Source of the DNA: Lamellibrachia satsuma
Lineage: Eukaryota; Annelida; Polychaeta; Sabellida; Siboglinidae
Direction of reading: 5' to 3'
DNA length: 64,000 nt
NCBI GenBank assembly: GCA_033239005.1
Contig: BSQZ01000094.1
Coordinates: 898,622 to 962,621, forward strand
Shown piece after piece: positions 10,931-23,385 of this stretch. A program made the position numbers and the translations under genes. Every line of letters starts with the position of its first letter. Position 1 is the stretch's first letter. Under the pieces are notes generated by a model. The model did no database searches. It was given only the letters and a program-made list of their open reading frames with translations, and was not told the origin of the DNA.

Positions 10931-12665
10931 CAAACCAGGGCCATTGATTTAACAATATTTAACAAGATTGCCATCCAACACAAAGATATTGATGGCAAAT
11001 GGACAAGGAAGTCATTGGGCTATCGAGAGCCTAGCAATTGTTCATCTATGCATTACCCGCCCTCCTGGGTTATTTGACAAATTTGTTTTTAAACATATTC
11101 ACGCTGCTAGCATGTACACAATTTGCAGATAATGTGTTACATTCATTGTCCTCTGTGAGAACGAGTACTTACTGACATCCAATCTACAATGATCCTTCAC
11201 TAATAACACATCGTATTCTCTAGATCTACTACCCGTCTTAAATGAGACAAAAACATTTCTATCAAAATGTTCTTACCCATTCTACATCTTATAAACTTCA
11301 TTTTGACCTCCTCGTAACCCCCGTGTATCTAGGGTTGTCAAACCACATTTTCCCCAACCTTTTTCTCCCCGAGTACACCCTCTGTCCTGAAGCGATCGAC
11401 CAGGTACCCCATGCTAGTGACATTTAATTATAATCGAAATGATATTCAACACTGAGTTCACTGATACACATTTTATTGACGACGAAACTGTTCACTGATT
11501 GGTGGTGATAACAAACCGTTGTTCGAGAAACCATCTAGATCCATGTTAGGGTTGGGCTTCCTGGAAAAATTAGGGACTAGATTCGGTGAACAGTTTTGGA
11601 TAAGGAGACGTCATTCACCGACGGACACAAACTTTAGTTTTCACGCAGAACATGATCGAGAATCCTTGCCCGCAGAGGTAGGTAGATGGAAACATCAACA
11701 ATACCCTCACGGGTACTTCTACTACTCACAAATGCATACAATTCCCTCATTTTGGACAGGGGACGCCGTCTGAGAGAGATTGAACCTCCGCACTGAATGG
11801 ATGAAGTATGTCTAAAATTCCTTCCGCACAGCAGGCAGGTGCGCCTGCACATTTTGCACCATATTTCCATGTCCCGTTTCTTAAACCTGAAGCGCCACGT
11901 TGTGGTGTTGAAGTTTCCTTCCATGATTTTGCCATCCCGCCAACTCTTGCTAATGAAATTAATCACCGTTGTGAACCGGCCTTGTAGTAACTTGTTAAAC
12001 GAGTTCAGGTGGGAAAGGATGTTGATCATGCACAGCAGCTATAAGAGCCACTTTTGTCCGAGAGTTTCTTGATGAATTTTCGAGACAGCTCCTTGATGAC
12101 GTGGTCAAATAATTAGGTAATCCCTTCTTTCTGCGACACCACTTTAGACACCACGCTCCCCGTGAGAGCCAATGGACATCAGTGTGGAAGAGTAATGCTT
12201 CTTGTTCCGCATCGAACTGTTGGCACAAAAGACAGAAGAGCCGCGTATTGAGGGCGCTCAACTTGATGGTTTTTATCAGTTCGGCACTAACCATTGCAAC
12301 GAGGCGAAACCGTCGTAACTTACGAGTAACTTAAGTACGAAATATTTCAGTTGAGAAAACTGTAGGTCCTTCGATAATAGCAAATAATGGACTTGAGTAT
12401 TGACGTTTTCTAATAGCTTTTAATGTAGGCTTGGAATGAATATATTTTCTGTTAATTTGATAATATTACAGAAACACAATTTCTCTTTCGTGGACCTCAA
12501 AAAGTGACAAAATGTTTGCACCGTTGCACGAAACCTTAGCTTCAGCCAACCATCGCGTACCCCATGGAGAACATCCGGAGTACCCCGGAAGTACGCGTAA
12601 CCCAGGTTGAGAACCGCTGCATCAAGGCGTTCTTCATAATTAAGATCTCTCAGTTTTGGAACAAT
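10931..12665 (-). mobile_element. CR1-like LINE 3' fragment, split by a hAT element
   Basis: 10931-11345 matches the CR1-like 3' region also seen at 3564-4000 and 40745-41180. The match resumes at about 12620-12665 (AAGGCGTTCTTC..AATTAAGATCTCTC). The gap is filled by a hAT relic. This fragment lies between the two big duplicated blocks and is absent after the second block. Confidence 0.7.
11346..12619 (-). mobile_element. decayed hAT transposon (ZBED-type transposase remnant)
   Basis: The right end read on the minus strand begins CAGCGGTTCTCAACCTGGG, a classic hAT terminal inverted repeat. The left end (TTTTCCCCAACCTTTTT) is a poorer match. Inside, the minus strand encodes ALNTRLFCLLCQQFDAEQ and LLFHTDVHWLSRG (about 12180-12280), the region shared by ZBED5/SCAND3-like hAT transposases, followed by frameshifts and stops to about 11630. 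It is a pseudogene. I could not define a clean 8-bp target duplication. Confidence 0.7.
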
Positions 12666-13584
12666 GTTGTGTATGCGTGCGTGGAGTCTCTATGTATAAG
12701 GGATGTGTGACATGCGTAATTTACGAGTCACGAGTACAGCAATGTGCAAACAGTGGTCACATATATTGGCCAATAAAAACAGCCAAGTAGCTATCCGGAG
12801 AACAGCTATACATTATGTATTACACATATAAATATTATCACTGTTCATAGAACAATACAATAACAACATAATATTTCAAGTATAAACTTTATGTGACTTT
12901 GTTTGTCTTTTTGCCATTTCCTTTTCTGCGTGGTTCTTTCCAATTTCGTTATATGTTAAGAGTCAAAATGTTCGGCTTGAAAGACCAGCAACCAGTGACA
13001 TCCAGTTTCTAACAACTGGAAATGACAGAATTGGCTGGAGAGCCATGATCGCCGACGTCATTATAGGTGTCAGGTGCCCCCAAAAGCGGTGTGGCGGCTT
13101 TTGTGAATCGCGTTTCCATTAATGTTTGAATCATGTAGTTCAAGGGTGTGTTCCTATTGTAACGATACCACTCAACAAGACGCCATACAGTTAGAAATTC
13201 ACAAATAAAATAATTATTATATGGATATATATATATAGCGATGCTTACCGCTGTGACAGAAAAATCGCCAGAATTTAAAATTTACCCTGTAAGGTAAATC
13301 ATCTATATACACAAACAAGACCACTACACTATTTGAAGGAAAACAAAGGTGAACTACACAATGCCAAAGGGCATTACTACCACATTAACGAGGACTTGAT
13401 TTTGGAATGAAGAGTATTATTTACAAGTAGTCTTGACACTAGCTATAAATAACTTGATTGTTGTTTCGATATGTTATTTACATGTTACGTAACTTTTAAA
13501 CTACATGTGAAATTAATTTATAGTTGAAGGCAATCAAACTGTAAAGTATAGGCCAGTTTGGTTTAATTAGTTTTTTATGCGCTA
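12666..13584. other. no gene recognised
   Basis: AT-rich spacer before the second duplicated block. It contains a small (TA)n at about 13225-13238 and no recognisable feature. Confidence 0.5.
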
Positions 13585-13935
13585 ATGTTTAGTAAGTCAT
13601 TTGGAAGTTTATTCGATGTGTTAAGCCTAGATTAACAATAGAAAAACTGGTTTCTAAATGTTTATAGTTAAACCACCCAAGTGGATATGGACACAATCCA
13701 TATGGTGTCAAAGATTGATGGTATTGTTTAGACACTTCAGCCTTCCCTTTAATCCTGACATTTGCTAAATTGCTCTGACCCGAGGGTCAACGTAATTGGG
13801 GAACCGAGAAGGAGCCCTGGGAACCCTAGATTTGGCGCAGCTCCAAGAGTTCAAAAGTTTAACTTGCAAAATTGGGAAAGGAAGACTGGCAGACGTCATT
13901 GTCCAGTGGTTGAGAGGGTGGGTGGATTTAACAAG

Positions 13936-14054
13936 TTGACCAATAGTAAAGCGTATTGGGGATTTAAGCAACCACAGCGCCTCTAGTGACGGCGTCTGAT
14001 TTTGGAAAACTGGGAGTATAAATACCCCGGAGGAGCGTTTACAAGGGGGCGGCA
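13936..14054 (+). promoter_or_regulatory. CCAAT/TATA core promoter-like site (copy 2)
   Basis: Same arrangement as at 352-470: CCAAT at 13940-13944 and TATAAATA at 14017-14024. No gene is recognised downstream. Confidence 0.33.
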
Positions 14055-15072
14055 AGACTATTTTAAATTCACACTTAGGTGTGTAGTCATGCTGAATTTT
14101 AGGCATCAAAATTTTCAGTAAGGGTGGTCCTGGCGGGCCATACCTGCTTTAGCATTAGAATTCAAAATTTCCTGCCAGAATTTTATTGTCAAATCTTCTA
14201 GATTTTAAGAATCTGTATACAGTTTGAGTGATGTTTACATTCACTACTTTTCTTTAATGTTTACAGTGATAGATGTCTTCACTGTTATTTTTATTTGTCA
14301 TCGTGAGAGATTATATTGCTACTATGTACGTAGCCGACTGATGTACAAGATTAAAATCGTTTCGAACCTGGAGAACAATGCGTTGACTACACTTCTGTAG
14401 TACTCTATGTACTCATTGGTCGAGTGAGTACAAATTCAGTTATAAATCTCGACCTGGCGAGCGCAAAAACGACGGAAAATCAAAATATCCTTCGTTGTGA
14501 GAAATGTCTCCTGGACCATTGCGTGCGGCCCCGAAGAAGACAAGAAGAGGGAGGCATATATCTTACAAAACGAAGTAGCGTAACGTAAATCGTATTGTTT
14601 TAGCGAAACGGGACACTGGATCACTAAAGGCGTCACATTGCAAAACAACCTTACACATATATCACATAACGAAAACAAACAGTAAGTTAGTACCACGACA
14701 TTTATTCGTTTGAACGGAGCTTTTATTCACAGCTTTTAGACTACATGCGAAAAAGTATAATTTGGGGCTGCACATGTAATCGTGATTCTGGAAATATTAC
14801 AGATAACTATGGAAAACCACATGTTTTAGAATCCTCGATGTGTGTTCTATCCAGTGGAGTTGATAAATATATATGTTTTACATATAACAACGGCTGGTGA
14901 CAGCAATTTGTTGACAGTGTCTCGTTCTGTATGGCCTTACCAACGTACAAATAAAAATGGTACACGCCACAATATCTAAGTTTCCTTAAAAATGTCTTGT
15001 TGGTTTTGTTGCGTCGGGGCTGGTCATATCTGCCAGCGCTAGAAAACTATGATGTGTTTATATCCCAGGCGT

Positions 15073-15215
15073 AAGAATGCACACACATATTACGACCCAA
15101 CGCAACTCGTTGCATCCTTAAATATGCATACGCGTCACGACCCAATATAACTCGTTGCACCCATAAACATGCATACACGTTACGCCCCAATGCAACTCGA
15201 TGCAACCCGACTCGC
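15073..15215. repeat. 45-bp tandem repeat, about 3 copies (copy 2)
   Basis: Duplicate of the array at 1490-1632. Confidence 0.75.
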
Positions 15216-15516
15216 AGCAGCAACAATGTGTAGTTGAAACGCATCAGTTCGTTGGGTGAATGCAGGCATTTAAGAATGTGGATATCATAACATGCATTGG
15301 ATTTCTTTCAAAATGTCAGACAAAAAGTAATATTAAATGTTCAGTGGACATAGATATAGCAACAACGAGCAAATGTGCGTCAATTTATTAGTATTTGTCA
15401 GTAGACTATAAAAGCAATGTCAGTCAGCTTCGAAGATGCAGTTAGATACAATGAAAATAAAATATATATTGAATTACTCCATAATATAGATGTCGTCAGT
15501 TTTATAATTCACGCGT

Positions 15517-16541
15517 CTATAAATCGTTTCCAGTGCTCGGACGGAACTCAAACCTGCCCGCCACACGAAATATCGTCCTGGGAACTACTGCCGCCGCCGA
15601 ACGTACGCGCTGGGTGCAACTGAGAATCAAAGCGACCAACTCGCTCCGGAAGTGAGCTCCCGTCAGGCTGTACATGAAGAAGTTGATGGCGTGGTTGACA
15701 TATCGCAGGAGAATCAGGGAGCTGAAGCAAAGGTCCCGAGTGTGTGGTGTCACTGGCAAGTAATGTTCGATGACAAAAATACGCCGTAGGGAAAAACGCA
15801 GACGACGAACGCGAACGACACGCCCAGACACATGAGTGTCGAGCGCGTCTATCTGTCTTGAGCGGTCGTTCGCATCAGCGTCTGACGTACTTGTTTTATG
15901 ATAATCCAGTTACTGACGAGAACAATAAATATCGGCCCAGCGGTGGTAAGGATGAAGCTAATCCATGTTCGGTAGTGTATCACATACGTTTGGTAGTGCA
16001 ACGGGACGTGGCAAGTGACGTCGCCCATAGAGTCGGTTGTAAGGTCGAGTACGAAAAGTAGATCGATGTTTTTGACAAAGGCTACCGCCAGGAGCGCCAC
16101 GCAGCATAAGCCGGCTTTGTTCGGGGTGCACAGCCGTAGTTTCAGTAGAGGGTAGCGGATGGCGACACAACGCTCGGCTGTGAATGCGACAATGAACCAA
16201 ATAGACGCGCTTAATAGTGTGTTAAACACCAACCAGATGGCACGACACGTCCAAATACTACTATCTTCCACCCAGAATCCCCAAGCGATACCTGGGTAGA
16301 CCATCACTGTCGCCATCATCAACACAAGACTGTCCCCGGCGGCCAGGACAGTCAGGTAGACGTTAGCTGAGGTCCGCACGAATCCGTCCCGCCTCAACAC
16401 GAGTAACACGAGCGTGTTCCCGACGAGTCCCGACACGCAGATCAGCGGCCAGACCCAACGCCATAGGATCGTGGTCGGATCGGCAAGAAAATCATCGTCT
16501 TCCAGTGAGTCCGTTGAAAATTGACTCGAGTTATTCTCCAT
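15517..16541 (-). pseudogene. GPCR duplicate, inactivated
   Basis: Copy of the receptor at 1934-2959. Codon 231 is changed from TTG to TAG (plus-strand CTA at 15849-15851), just after TM5 in the third intracellular loop. Separately, one A is missing from a run of six (five at 15775-15779), which shifts the frame at the TM6/ECL3 border. The upstream 230 codons are otherwise the same. A truncated product would have five helices and no TM6 or TM7. The nonsense change is a substitution, so it is less likely than the homopolymer deletion to be a sequencing error. Upstream sequence, TATA box included, is kept. Confidence 0.85.
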
Positions 16542-16646
16542 TGTCCAACTCCAAACTATTGAACCTCGCCACAAAGTATACACATACACACTGCCGCAAC
16601 CAAAATCGGGAACATGTTCCAGTTCGACACGAGCAGCAGGTTTATA

Positions 16647-16777
16647 GTAAAACTAAGTTGACTTTAACTCTTGAGTCTTGACTTTGACTCTTGATTTTGA
16701 CACGAAGTTGACTTTGTCTCTAGATTTTCACACTTGATTTCGACTCTTGATTTTCACTCCTGACTCTTCACTTTTGA
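16647..16777. repeat. degenerate short tandem repeat (copy 2)
   Basis: Duplicate of 3065-3195. Confidence 0.55.
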
Positions 16778-17785
16778 GGACTTATTGCGTCTACTTGCGC
16801 TACGGCTCCTCTGATGCTTTAATGACGACGCCTGCGATTGGGCATTTATTTGATGACAAAAAAGGTAACATTCTTTGCTGTCTTGATAGGCAGAATATTT
16901 ATACACTTTCCATCACATAACTATTGACTCGAACTAGAAATACTCCGTTCCGAAAGATTACGCACCGTTGTCGCATTTTTCCGACACTGTTTTACTGCCT
17001 TATTTCTCCGGCACTTCAATCTGCACGATTTGCCTCTTTTACCACTTCGGTCGGATTGTTTACATCACTCCTGAATTATTTGTTGTGACACCGCGAGGTG
17101 GCTGCCTGTAGCACCTGATCCTCAGATGAGGACGTTTCTAACATACAAACCAGGGGCATTGATTTAACAATATTTAACACGATTCCCATGCACCACAAAT
17201 GCCCAGAAGGCAAGTGGATAAGGAAGTCATTGGATTACGGGGAGCCCAACATTTTTTCACTGACGCATAACCTGACCTGCCCTCCTGAGTTATTTGTCAA
17301 TTTGCTTTAAACATATTTATGCTGCTATCATTTACACAATTTGCAAATAGTATGTTCCATTTTATTGTTGTTCTCTGTAAGAATGAGTCCAATCTATACT
17401 GATCTTTCACTAATGACACACCGTGTCTTCTAGTTCTACTATATGTCTTAAGTAAGAAAAATATAACGTTACTTCCATCAATATTTTCTTACCAATTCAA
17501 TATCTTTAAAAGCAATCAATTTGATTTCCTCCTAACCTCCTTGTCTCTAAGATTGCTAAACCATATTTTTAAGGCGTTCTTGATAATTAAGATCTCTCTG
17601 TTTTGGAATAATAATTACGATATGGTTTCCATGCTTGTATACGGTATTCTAAATGAGGCCACACTATTGCATTTTAAACAGGTATAATTAGCTATATTTC
17701 CCTTATATGTTATATTTCTCCTAGTCATCCTACGCAATTGATTACCTTTTGAAGTTGCAATACCACACTGCACTGAAACTGTCAT

Positions 17786-20326
17786 TACTTACTTAATTTA
17801 CTTTGGCCTGTTTGCTCGCTGGGAGCTTAGGCCATCGACCATGTTCCTCCACTCTTGTCTGTTTGTGGCCATTTTCTCCATTTCTCTCCTGGTGTCTCCC
17901 ATATTCTCTCTTTAGTTTTCGGTGTCTCTCTGCCGGGTGTTTCTTGGCCTTACTCTTTTTCTCTTCCCTTGTGGGTTCCATGTAAGTGATTGTCGTGTAA
18001 TGTTTGTGGCTGGTTTCCTCAGTGTGTGTGTGTCCTATCCACCTCAATTTTCTCTTCTTTGTTTCGTTTTCTACTGGCAGTTGTTTGATCGTTTCCCACA
18101 GCGTAGTCTTAGATACCTTGTCTGACCATTTTAGGTGTAATATTCTGCGCAGGAATTTGTTGATGAAGGTCTGCATTCTTGTTAGTGTTTTTTGCGTAAT
18201 TCACCATGTCTCCAAGCCGTAGAGTAACACTGACTTGAAATGTGAGTTAAATGTCCTTAGCTTGGTGTTAAACTTCATTTGTTTTGCCTTCCAATTTTTG
18301 TCTGAATATGAGGAATGCTACTCTGGCTTTTTGTCCTATCTGTGTTAATATTTCTTTACAAATGTATATGTAAATTCTGTGTATCTACTCTTGTTAATTG
18401 TGCTGCCCAGGTACTTGAAGGTGTCTGGTTCTTCAAGTGGTTCCCCTCCCAGTGTGACTAGGTTGTTGTTCTTCGTGTTGGCTTTCGTGATCCTTGTCTT
18501 GCTTTTGTTGATGTTGATACCTATCTGTGTTGACACTGTGTTTAGAAGGTCCGTTTTTTTTCCTGTATCTGTTGGCGACTGTGGGACAGGAGAGCGAGGT
18601 CATCTACAAAATCCAGGTCCTCCAACAGGCTCCAAGGCTCCACTGTATACCACTTTTTCTGTTTTGTTTTCTGCGGTCCTCATCATTATCTAGTCTACGG
18701 CTAGCAGGAAGAGGAAATGTGACAGAAGCCATCTCTGCCTCACCTCACTCAATTTCTTGTATTTGATAGGCCTGTCTGCCTGCTTGTACTTTCCCGCTAA
18801 CTTTCTTGTTGTGTCGTACAGTTGTTTTATGTTTCCTTGGGCTGCGGCATCGTCTGCTTCCTTGGCAAGGCTGTCTATGAAGTTTTCGCTTTTTTTAATG
18901 CTTTTCTTGGCTGCCCTATTTGCCTCTGTATACTGCTTCTGAGCAGCTGCTTTAGCTACTCTAGTTCGGCTGTTGTTAATTACACCTTTCTCTTCCTTCT
19001 CACTTGTACTTTGCTGATAGTGTCAGCAGATATCCAGTCCTTATGTTGGCACTTTTTCTTTCCCAGGATGCCCTTACATGTGCTGGTCCATGTCTCCTTT
19101 ATATGTTGCCACTGGGTGTTGATGTCCATGTTTTCTTCCTTGAGAAGGTCTTGTAGGGTTCATATTTGTTGCTGATTGTGAGTCCTAATGTCTCTGTTAC
19201 CTCTCTGTTCTTGAGGACAGCCACGTTTTATCTTGTTCTGATGCTCCTCTTTATTTCTCTCATTTTCAGCTTCATCTTCATTCTAGCCAGCAGTAGATGG
19301 TGGTCTGTGGCTGTTTCTGCTCCTCTCTGTACTCTTATGTCGAACTGCATCGAACTTCTGAATTTCTGTCCAATACAGATATGGTCGATCTGGTTCTCGG
19401 TTCTATGGTCTGGTGATATCCAGGTTGATTTTTGTATTCTCCGGTGTGGAAATACACTACCTACCTACGATTATCAGTCTATTGAATGTGCAAAGGTCTG
19501 CAAACATCTTGCTATTCTCGTTCATCTTGCCGAGTCCTTGACTTCTTCATATCCGATTTTCGCCTTGAATTCTCCCATTAGTATTGTCAAGTCCTTCTCC
19601 CTCATTTTATCGAGCACTGTCTGCAGTCTCTTGTAAAAGATCTCCTTTGTTTTTCCTTCTCATTTGTTGGTGCATAGCACTGTATGATGTTTAGCTTGAT
19701 CTTTTTCTTCTGTGTTGCCTCCGAGCTGATGGGGGCGCTCTGTGCCACTTGCTCCTACTGCCTCCGAGCTGATGAGGGCGCTCTGTGCCACTTGGTCCTG
19801 CTGCCTCCGAGCTGATGAGGGCGCTCTGTGCCACTTGGTCCTGCTGCCTCCGAGCTGATGAGGGCGCTCTGTGCCTCTTGTGTCAATACGATATGTAATG
19901 CCACTCTTATATGGTGGTCATCTTCCTCTTCATGACCTGAGTACAGTATCATCTCTCCTGTATTCAGTCTGACTTGCCCTGTCTGTGTCCACCTTGTTTC
20001 GCATAGCTCTAGTACCGTGGTGTTGTAGGCACGTTGTTCCCTTGCTGTTTGGTCTGCCTTGTTTGTTTCGTACACAGTTCTCACATTCTATGTTCCGATT
20101 TTTATCATTTCTTTGGAAAATAAGAAAGGCATCGGCGACGTAGCTTCCTTTCGGCTTTCACTACATGACGTCATACGCTCCATGGGAGGCCCTCCCTCTC
20201 CTATGTTTTCCTTTGGTTGATGTTTTCGTAACAATCTGTTTTTTTTACGGGAAAGGGTTGTGAGCCCTTTGCTCAACCCTCCTCTTTTCACATCCGGGAT
20301 TGGGACCGGCAATGGCAGAGTTTCAG
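17786..20326 (-). mobile_element. non-LTR retrotransposon, internally deleted, copy 2
   Basis: Duplicate of 4203-6677 with the same RT deletion and the same 43-bp x4 expansion (19716-19885). It retains about 70 bp missing from copy 1 (18145-18215). On the minus strand this encodes MQTFINKFLRRILHLKWSD, the segment after the RT, so here the C-terminal 127-codon frame is continuous (18176-17793). Stops and shifts elsewhere make it inactive. Target duplications are TGAAACTGTCAT (17774-17785) and TGAAACATTCAT (20327-20338). Confidence 0.84.
19716..19885. repeat. 43-bp tandem repeat in LINE (copy 2)
   Basis: Four units of TGCCTCCGAGCTGATG with GCGCTCTGTGCC, as in 6065-6235. Confidence 0.82.
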
Positions 20327-20364
20327 TGAAACATTCATAGGAGCAGTTATTGTTACTCCTAAGT

Positions 20365-20686
20365 GGAAGTCGGCAGCGTAGCGGTTAGAACGTCGGGTTC
20401 TCAGTAGAGAAAACCGGGATCGAATCCTCTTGCTGCCGTTTTGAAGCTTAGGCAATTTCGCTCATCCCATGTTGCCACAGTTCACTCAGCTGAGTACCTA
20501 GCTACAGACGGAGAAGGATGTCTGAAAGAATAGTTTTCGCGCATAATTGCAGCGAAGCTGGTTGCTATCCAGAGAGTTGAAATGACCTTGGAATGAACAG
20601 GTCTGCCAGGGGGTGAAATGTAAAACGTTTTGAACAGTCCCAAGGACTGAATACCGCGCTATATAAGAACTTACCTTTTACATTTT
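20365..20686 (+). mobile_element. tRNA-derived SINE, copy 2
   Basis: Same 322-bp element as 6716-7037. The tRNA-like head is at 20372-20438, with intact A and B boxes. Confidence 0.8.
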
Positions 20687-20864
20687 TAAGTCATTTTCTT
20701 TTATTGTAGTACCTAGAACAGTATCTCATATTTTATAGTTTACCTCCAAGTTCCCGTGTCCTGCGTGTAAAGCATTTACATTTCCCAAAGTTATTAACAT
20801 CTGCCATTTTAAGACCATTTACCACAAACAACCAGTACAACCATTTGTCCCACAATCTTTTTGA

Positions 20865-22194
20865 TTTGAACCCTACATCTTGCCGTGTCCTCATAGCACC
20901 CATTACTATTTACACCCTCCATCCAGCCTTATCCTTGTAGCTCCCATTACTATTTACACCCTCCATCCTGCCTTATCCTTGTAGCACCCATTACTATTTA
21001 TACACTCCATCCTGCCTTCTCCTTGTAGCACCCATTACTATTTACACCCTCCATCCTGCCTTATCCTCGCAGCACCCATTACTATTTACACACTCCATCC
21101 TACCTTATCCTCGTAGCACCCATTACAGTTTACACCCTCCATCCTGCCTTATCCTCGTAGCACCCATTACTATTTACACACTCCATCCTACCTTATCCTC
21201 GTAGCACCCATTACAGTTTACACCCTCCATCCTGCCTTCTCCTTGTAGCACCCATTACTATTTGCACACAACATCCTGCCTTATCCTTGTAGCACCCATT
21301 ACTATTTGCACACAACATCCTGCCTTATCCTTGTAGCACCCATTTACACCTCCATCCTGCCTTCTCCTTGTAGCACCCATTACTATTTGCACATAACATC
21401 CTGCCTTATCCTTGTAGCACCCATTACTATTTGCACACAACATCCTGCCTTATCCTTGTAGCACCCATTACTATTTGCACAACATCCTGCCTTATCCTCG
21501 TAGCACCCATTCTTATTTGTACCCTCCATCCTGCCTTCTCCTTGTAGCACCCATTATTATTTGCACCTCCATCCTGCCTTATCCTCGTAGCACCCATTAC
21601 TATTTACACACTCCATCCTACCTTATCCTCGTAGCACCCATTACAGTTTACACCCTCCATCCTGCCTTCTCCTTGTAGCACCCATTACTATTTGCACACA
21701 ATATCCTGCCTTATCCTTGTAGCACCCATTACTATTTGCACACAACATCCTGCCTTATCCTTGTAGCACCCATTACTATTTGCACACAACATCCTGCCTT
21801 ATCCTCGTAGCACCCATTGTTATTTGTACCCTCCATCCTGCCTTCTCCTTGTAGCACCCATTATTATTTGCACCCTCCATCCTGCCTTATCCTCGTAGCA
21901 CCCATTACTATTTACACACACTCCATCCTACCTTATCCTCGTAGCACCCATTACAGTTTACACCCTCCATCCTGCCTTCTCCTTGTAGCACCCATTACTA
22001 TTTGCACACAACATCCTGCCTTATCCTTGTAGCACCCATTACTATTTGCACACAACATCCTGCCTTCTCCTTGTAGCACACATTATTATTTGCACCCTCC
22101 ATCCTGCCTTATCCTCGTAGCACCCACTACTATTACTATTACTATTACTATTTGTACCCTCCACCCTGCCTTTTCCTCGTAGCACCCATTACTA
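20865..22194. repeat. 44-bp minisatellite, about 30 copies (copy 2)
   Basis: Same unit as 7215-8735 but about 190 bp (roughly four units) shorter and with a different order of unit subtypes. Confidence 0.94.
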
Positions 22195-22439
22195 TTTGCA
22201 CACTCCAACATGCCTTATCCTTCTAAACACAAAAGGTTATTGTTGTCATTACATTTTATTGAATTTCCGCTGTTCGCATCTATTGTCTTACGCGCTTGCG
22301 AACCAGTGTGAGAGAAAATATTCAAAATTGGAAATACGGAAATACTCGTTCCATGGGCAGTGGTTAAGAACATCAGTCAATTCAAGGGACATATTGACAG
22401 CTACTTGAAGCATAGGGCGGAGGATTCTACTATTCAGTG

Positions 22440-23385
22440 ATTGACTCCTTTGTCTCCTCCCTGTCGCCCTCCTTGTCGTCTCCTCCTCCTGCTCCTTCCT
22501 CGTCTCCCCTCCTCGTCGTCTCCTCTCCTCGTCGTCCCTCCTCGTCCTCCTCCTCGTCGTCTCCTCTCCTCGTCGTCTCTCCTCCTCGCCCTCTCGCCTC
22601 CTCCTCGTCGTCTCCCCTCCTCGTCGTCTCCTCCTCGCCTCTCCCCTCCTCGTCGTCTCCCTCCTCGTCGTCTCCTCCTCCTCATCCTCCTCTCGCCTCC
22701 CCTCCTCGTCGTCTCCTCCTCCTCGCCCCTCCTCGTCTCCCCTCCTCGTCGTCTCCTCCTCTCGTCTCCTCCTCGTCGTCTCCTCCTCCTCGTCTCCTCC
22801 TCGTCGTCTCCTCCTCGTCGTCTCCTCCTCGTCCCTCCTCGTCGTCTCCCTCCTCGTCGTCTCCCTCCTCTCGTCTCCTCGCCTCCTCCTCCCGCTCCCC
22901 TCCTCGTCGTCTCCTCCTCGTCGCTCCTCCTCCCTCCCCCTCCTCCCTCCTCTCCTCCTCGCGCTCCTCCTCGTCGCCCCTCCTCCTCCCCCTCCTCCTC
23001 GCTCCTCCTCGCGCTCCCTCCTCCCTCCTCTCCTCGTCTCCTCCTCGCTCCCTCCTCCGCTCCTCCTGCCGCTCCTCCTCGCCCCTCCTCGCCCCTCCTC
23101 TCGCTCCCTCCTCGCTCCCCCTCGCCTCTCCCTCCTCCTCGCGCTCCTCCTAGTCGCCCCTCCTCGCCGCTTCCTCCTCGCGCCCCTCCTCGCCTCCTCC
23201 TGTCGCTCCCTCCTTGTCGCTCCTCCTCGTCGTCTCCCCTCGCCTCCTCCTCGTCGTCCCCTCCTAGTCGTCTCCCCTCCTCGCCGTCTTCCCTCCTCAT
23301 CGTTTCCCCTCCTCGTCGTCTCCCCTCCTTGTCGTCTCCCCTCCTTGTCGTCTCCTCTCCTTGTCGTCTCCTCGACTCGATCAAC
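22440..23385. repeat. CT-rich minisatellite, expanded and irregular (copy 2)
   Basis: Counterpart of 8985-9535. It is about 390 bp longer and breaks into irregular CTC, CTCGTCGTC, GCC and CTCGC phrases, with regular 16-bp units only near the ends. Extra CGC/CCC insertions keep 238-322-codon frames open on both strands, but the composition is pure repeat. The irregularity may be real instability or long-read consensus error. Confidence 0.9.

Larger units (their letters stand above)
17146..20850 (-). mobile_element. CR1-like LINE 3' fragment, split (copy 2)
   Basis: Same three-part structure as at 3564-7200: 17146-17785, 20327-20364 and 20687-about 20850, interrupted by the LINE and the SINE at the same target sites. 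Confidence 0.78.

Noticed and set aside
11634..12294. Host ZBED-like gene
   Set aside because: Multiple stops and frameshifts and a hAT terminal repeat beside it indicate a dead transposon.
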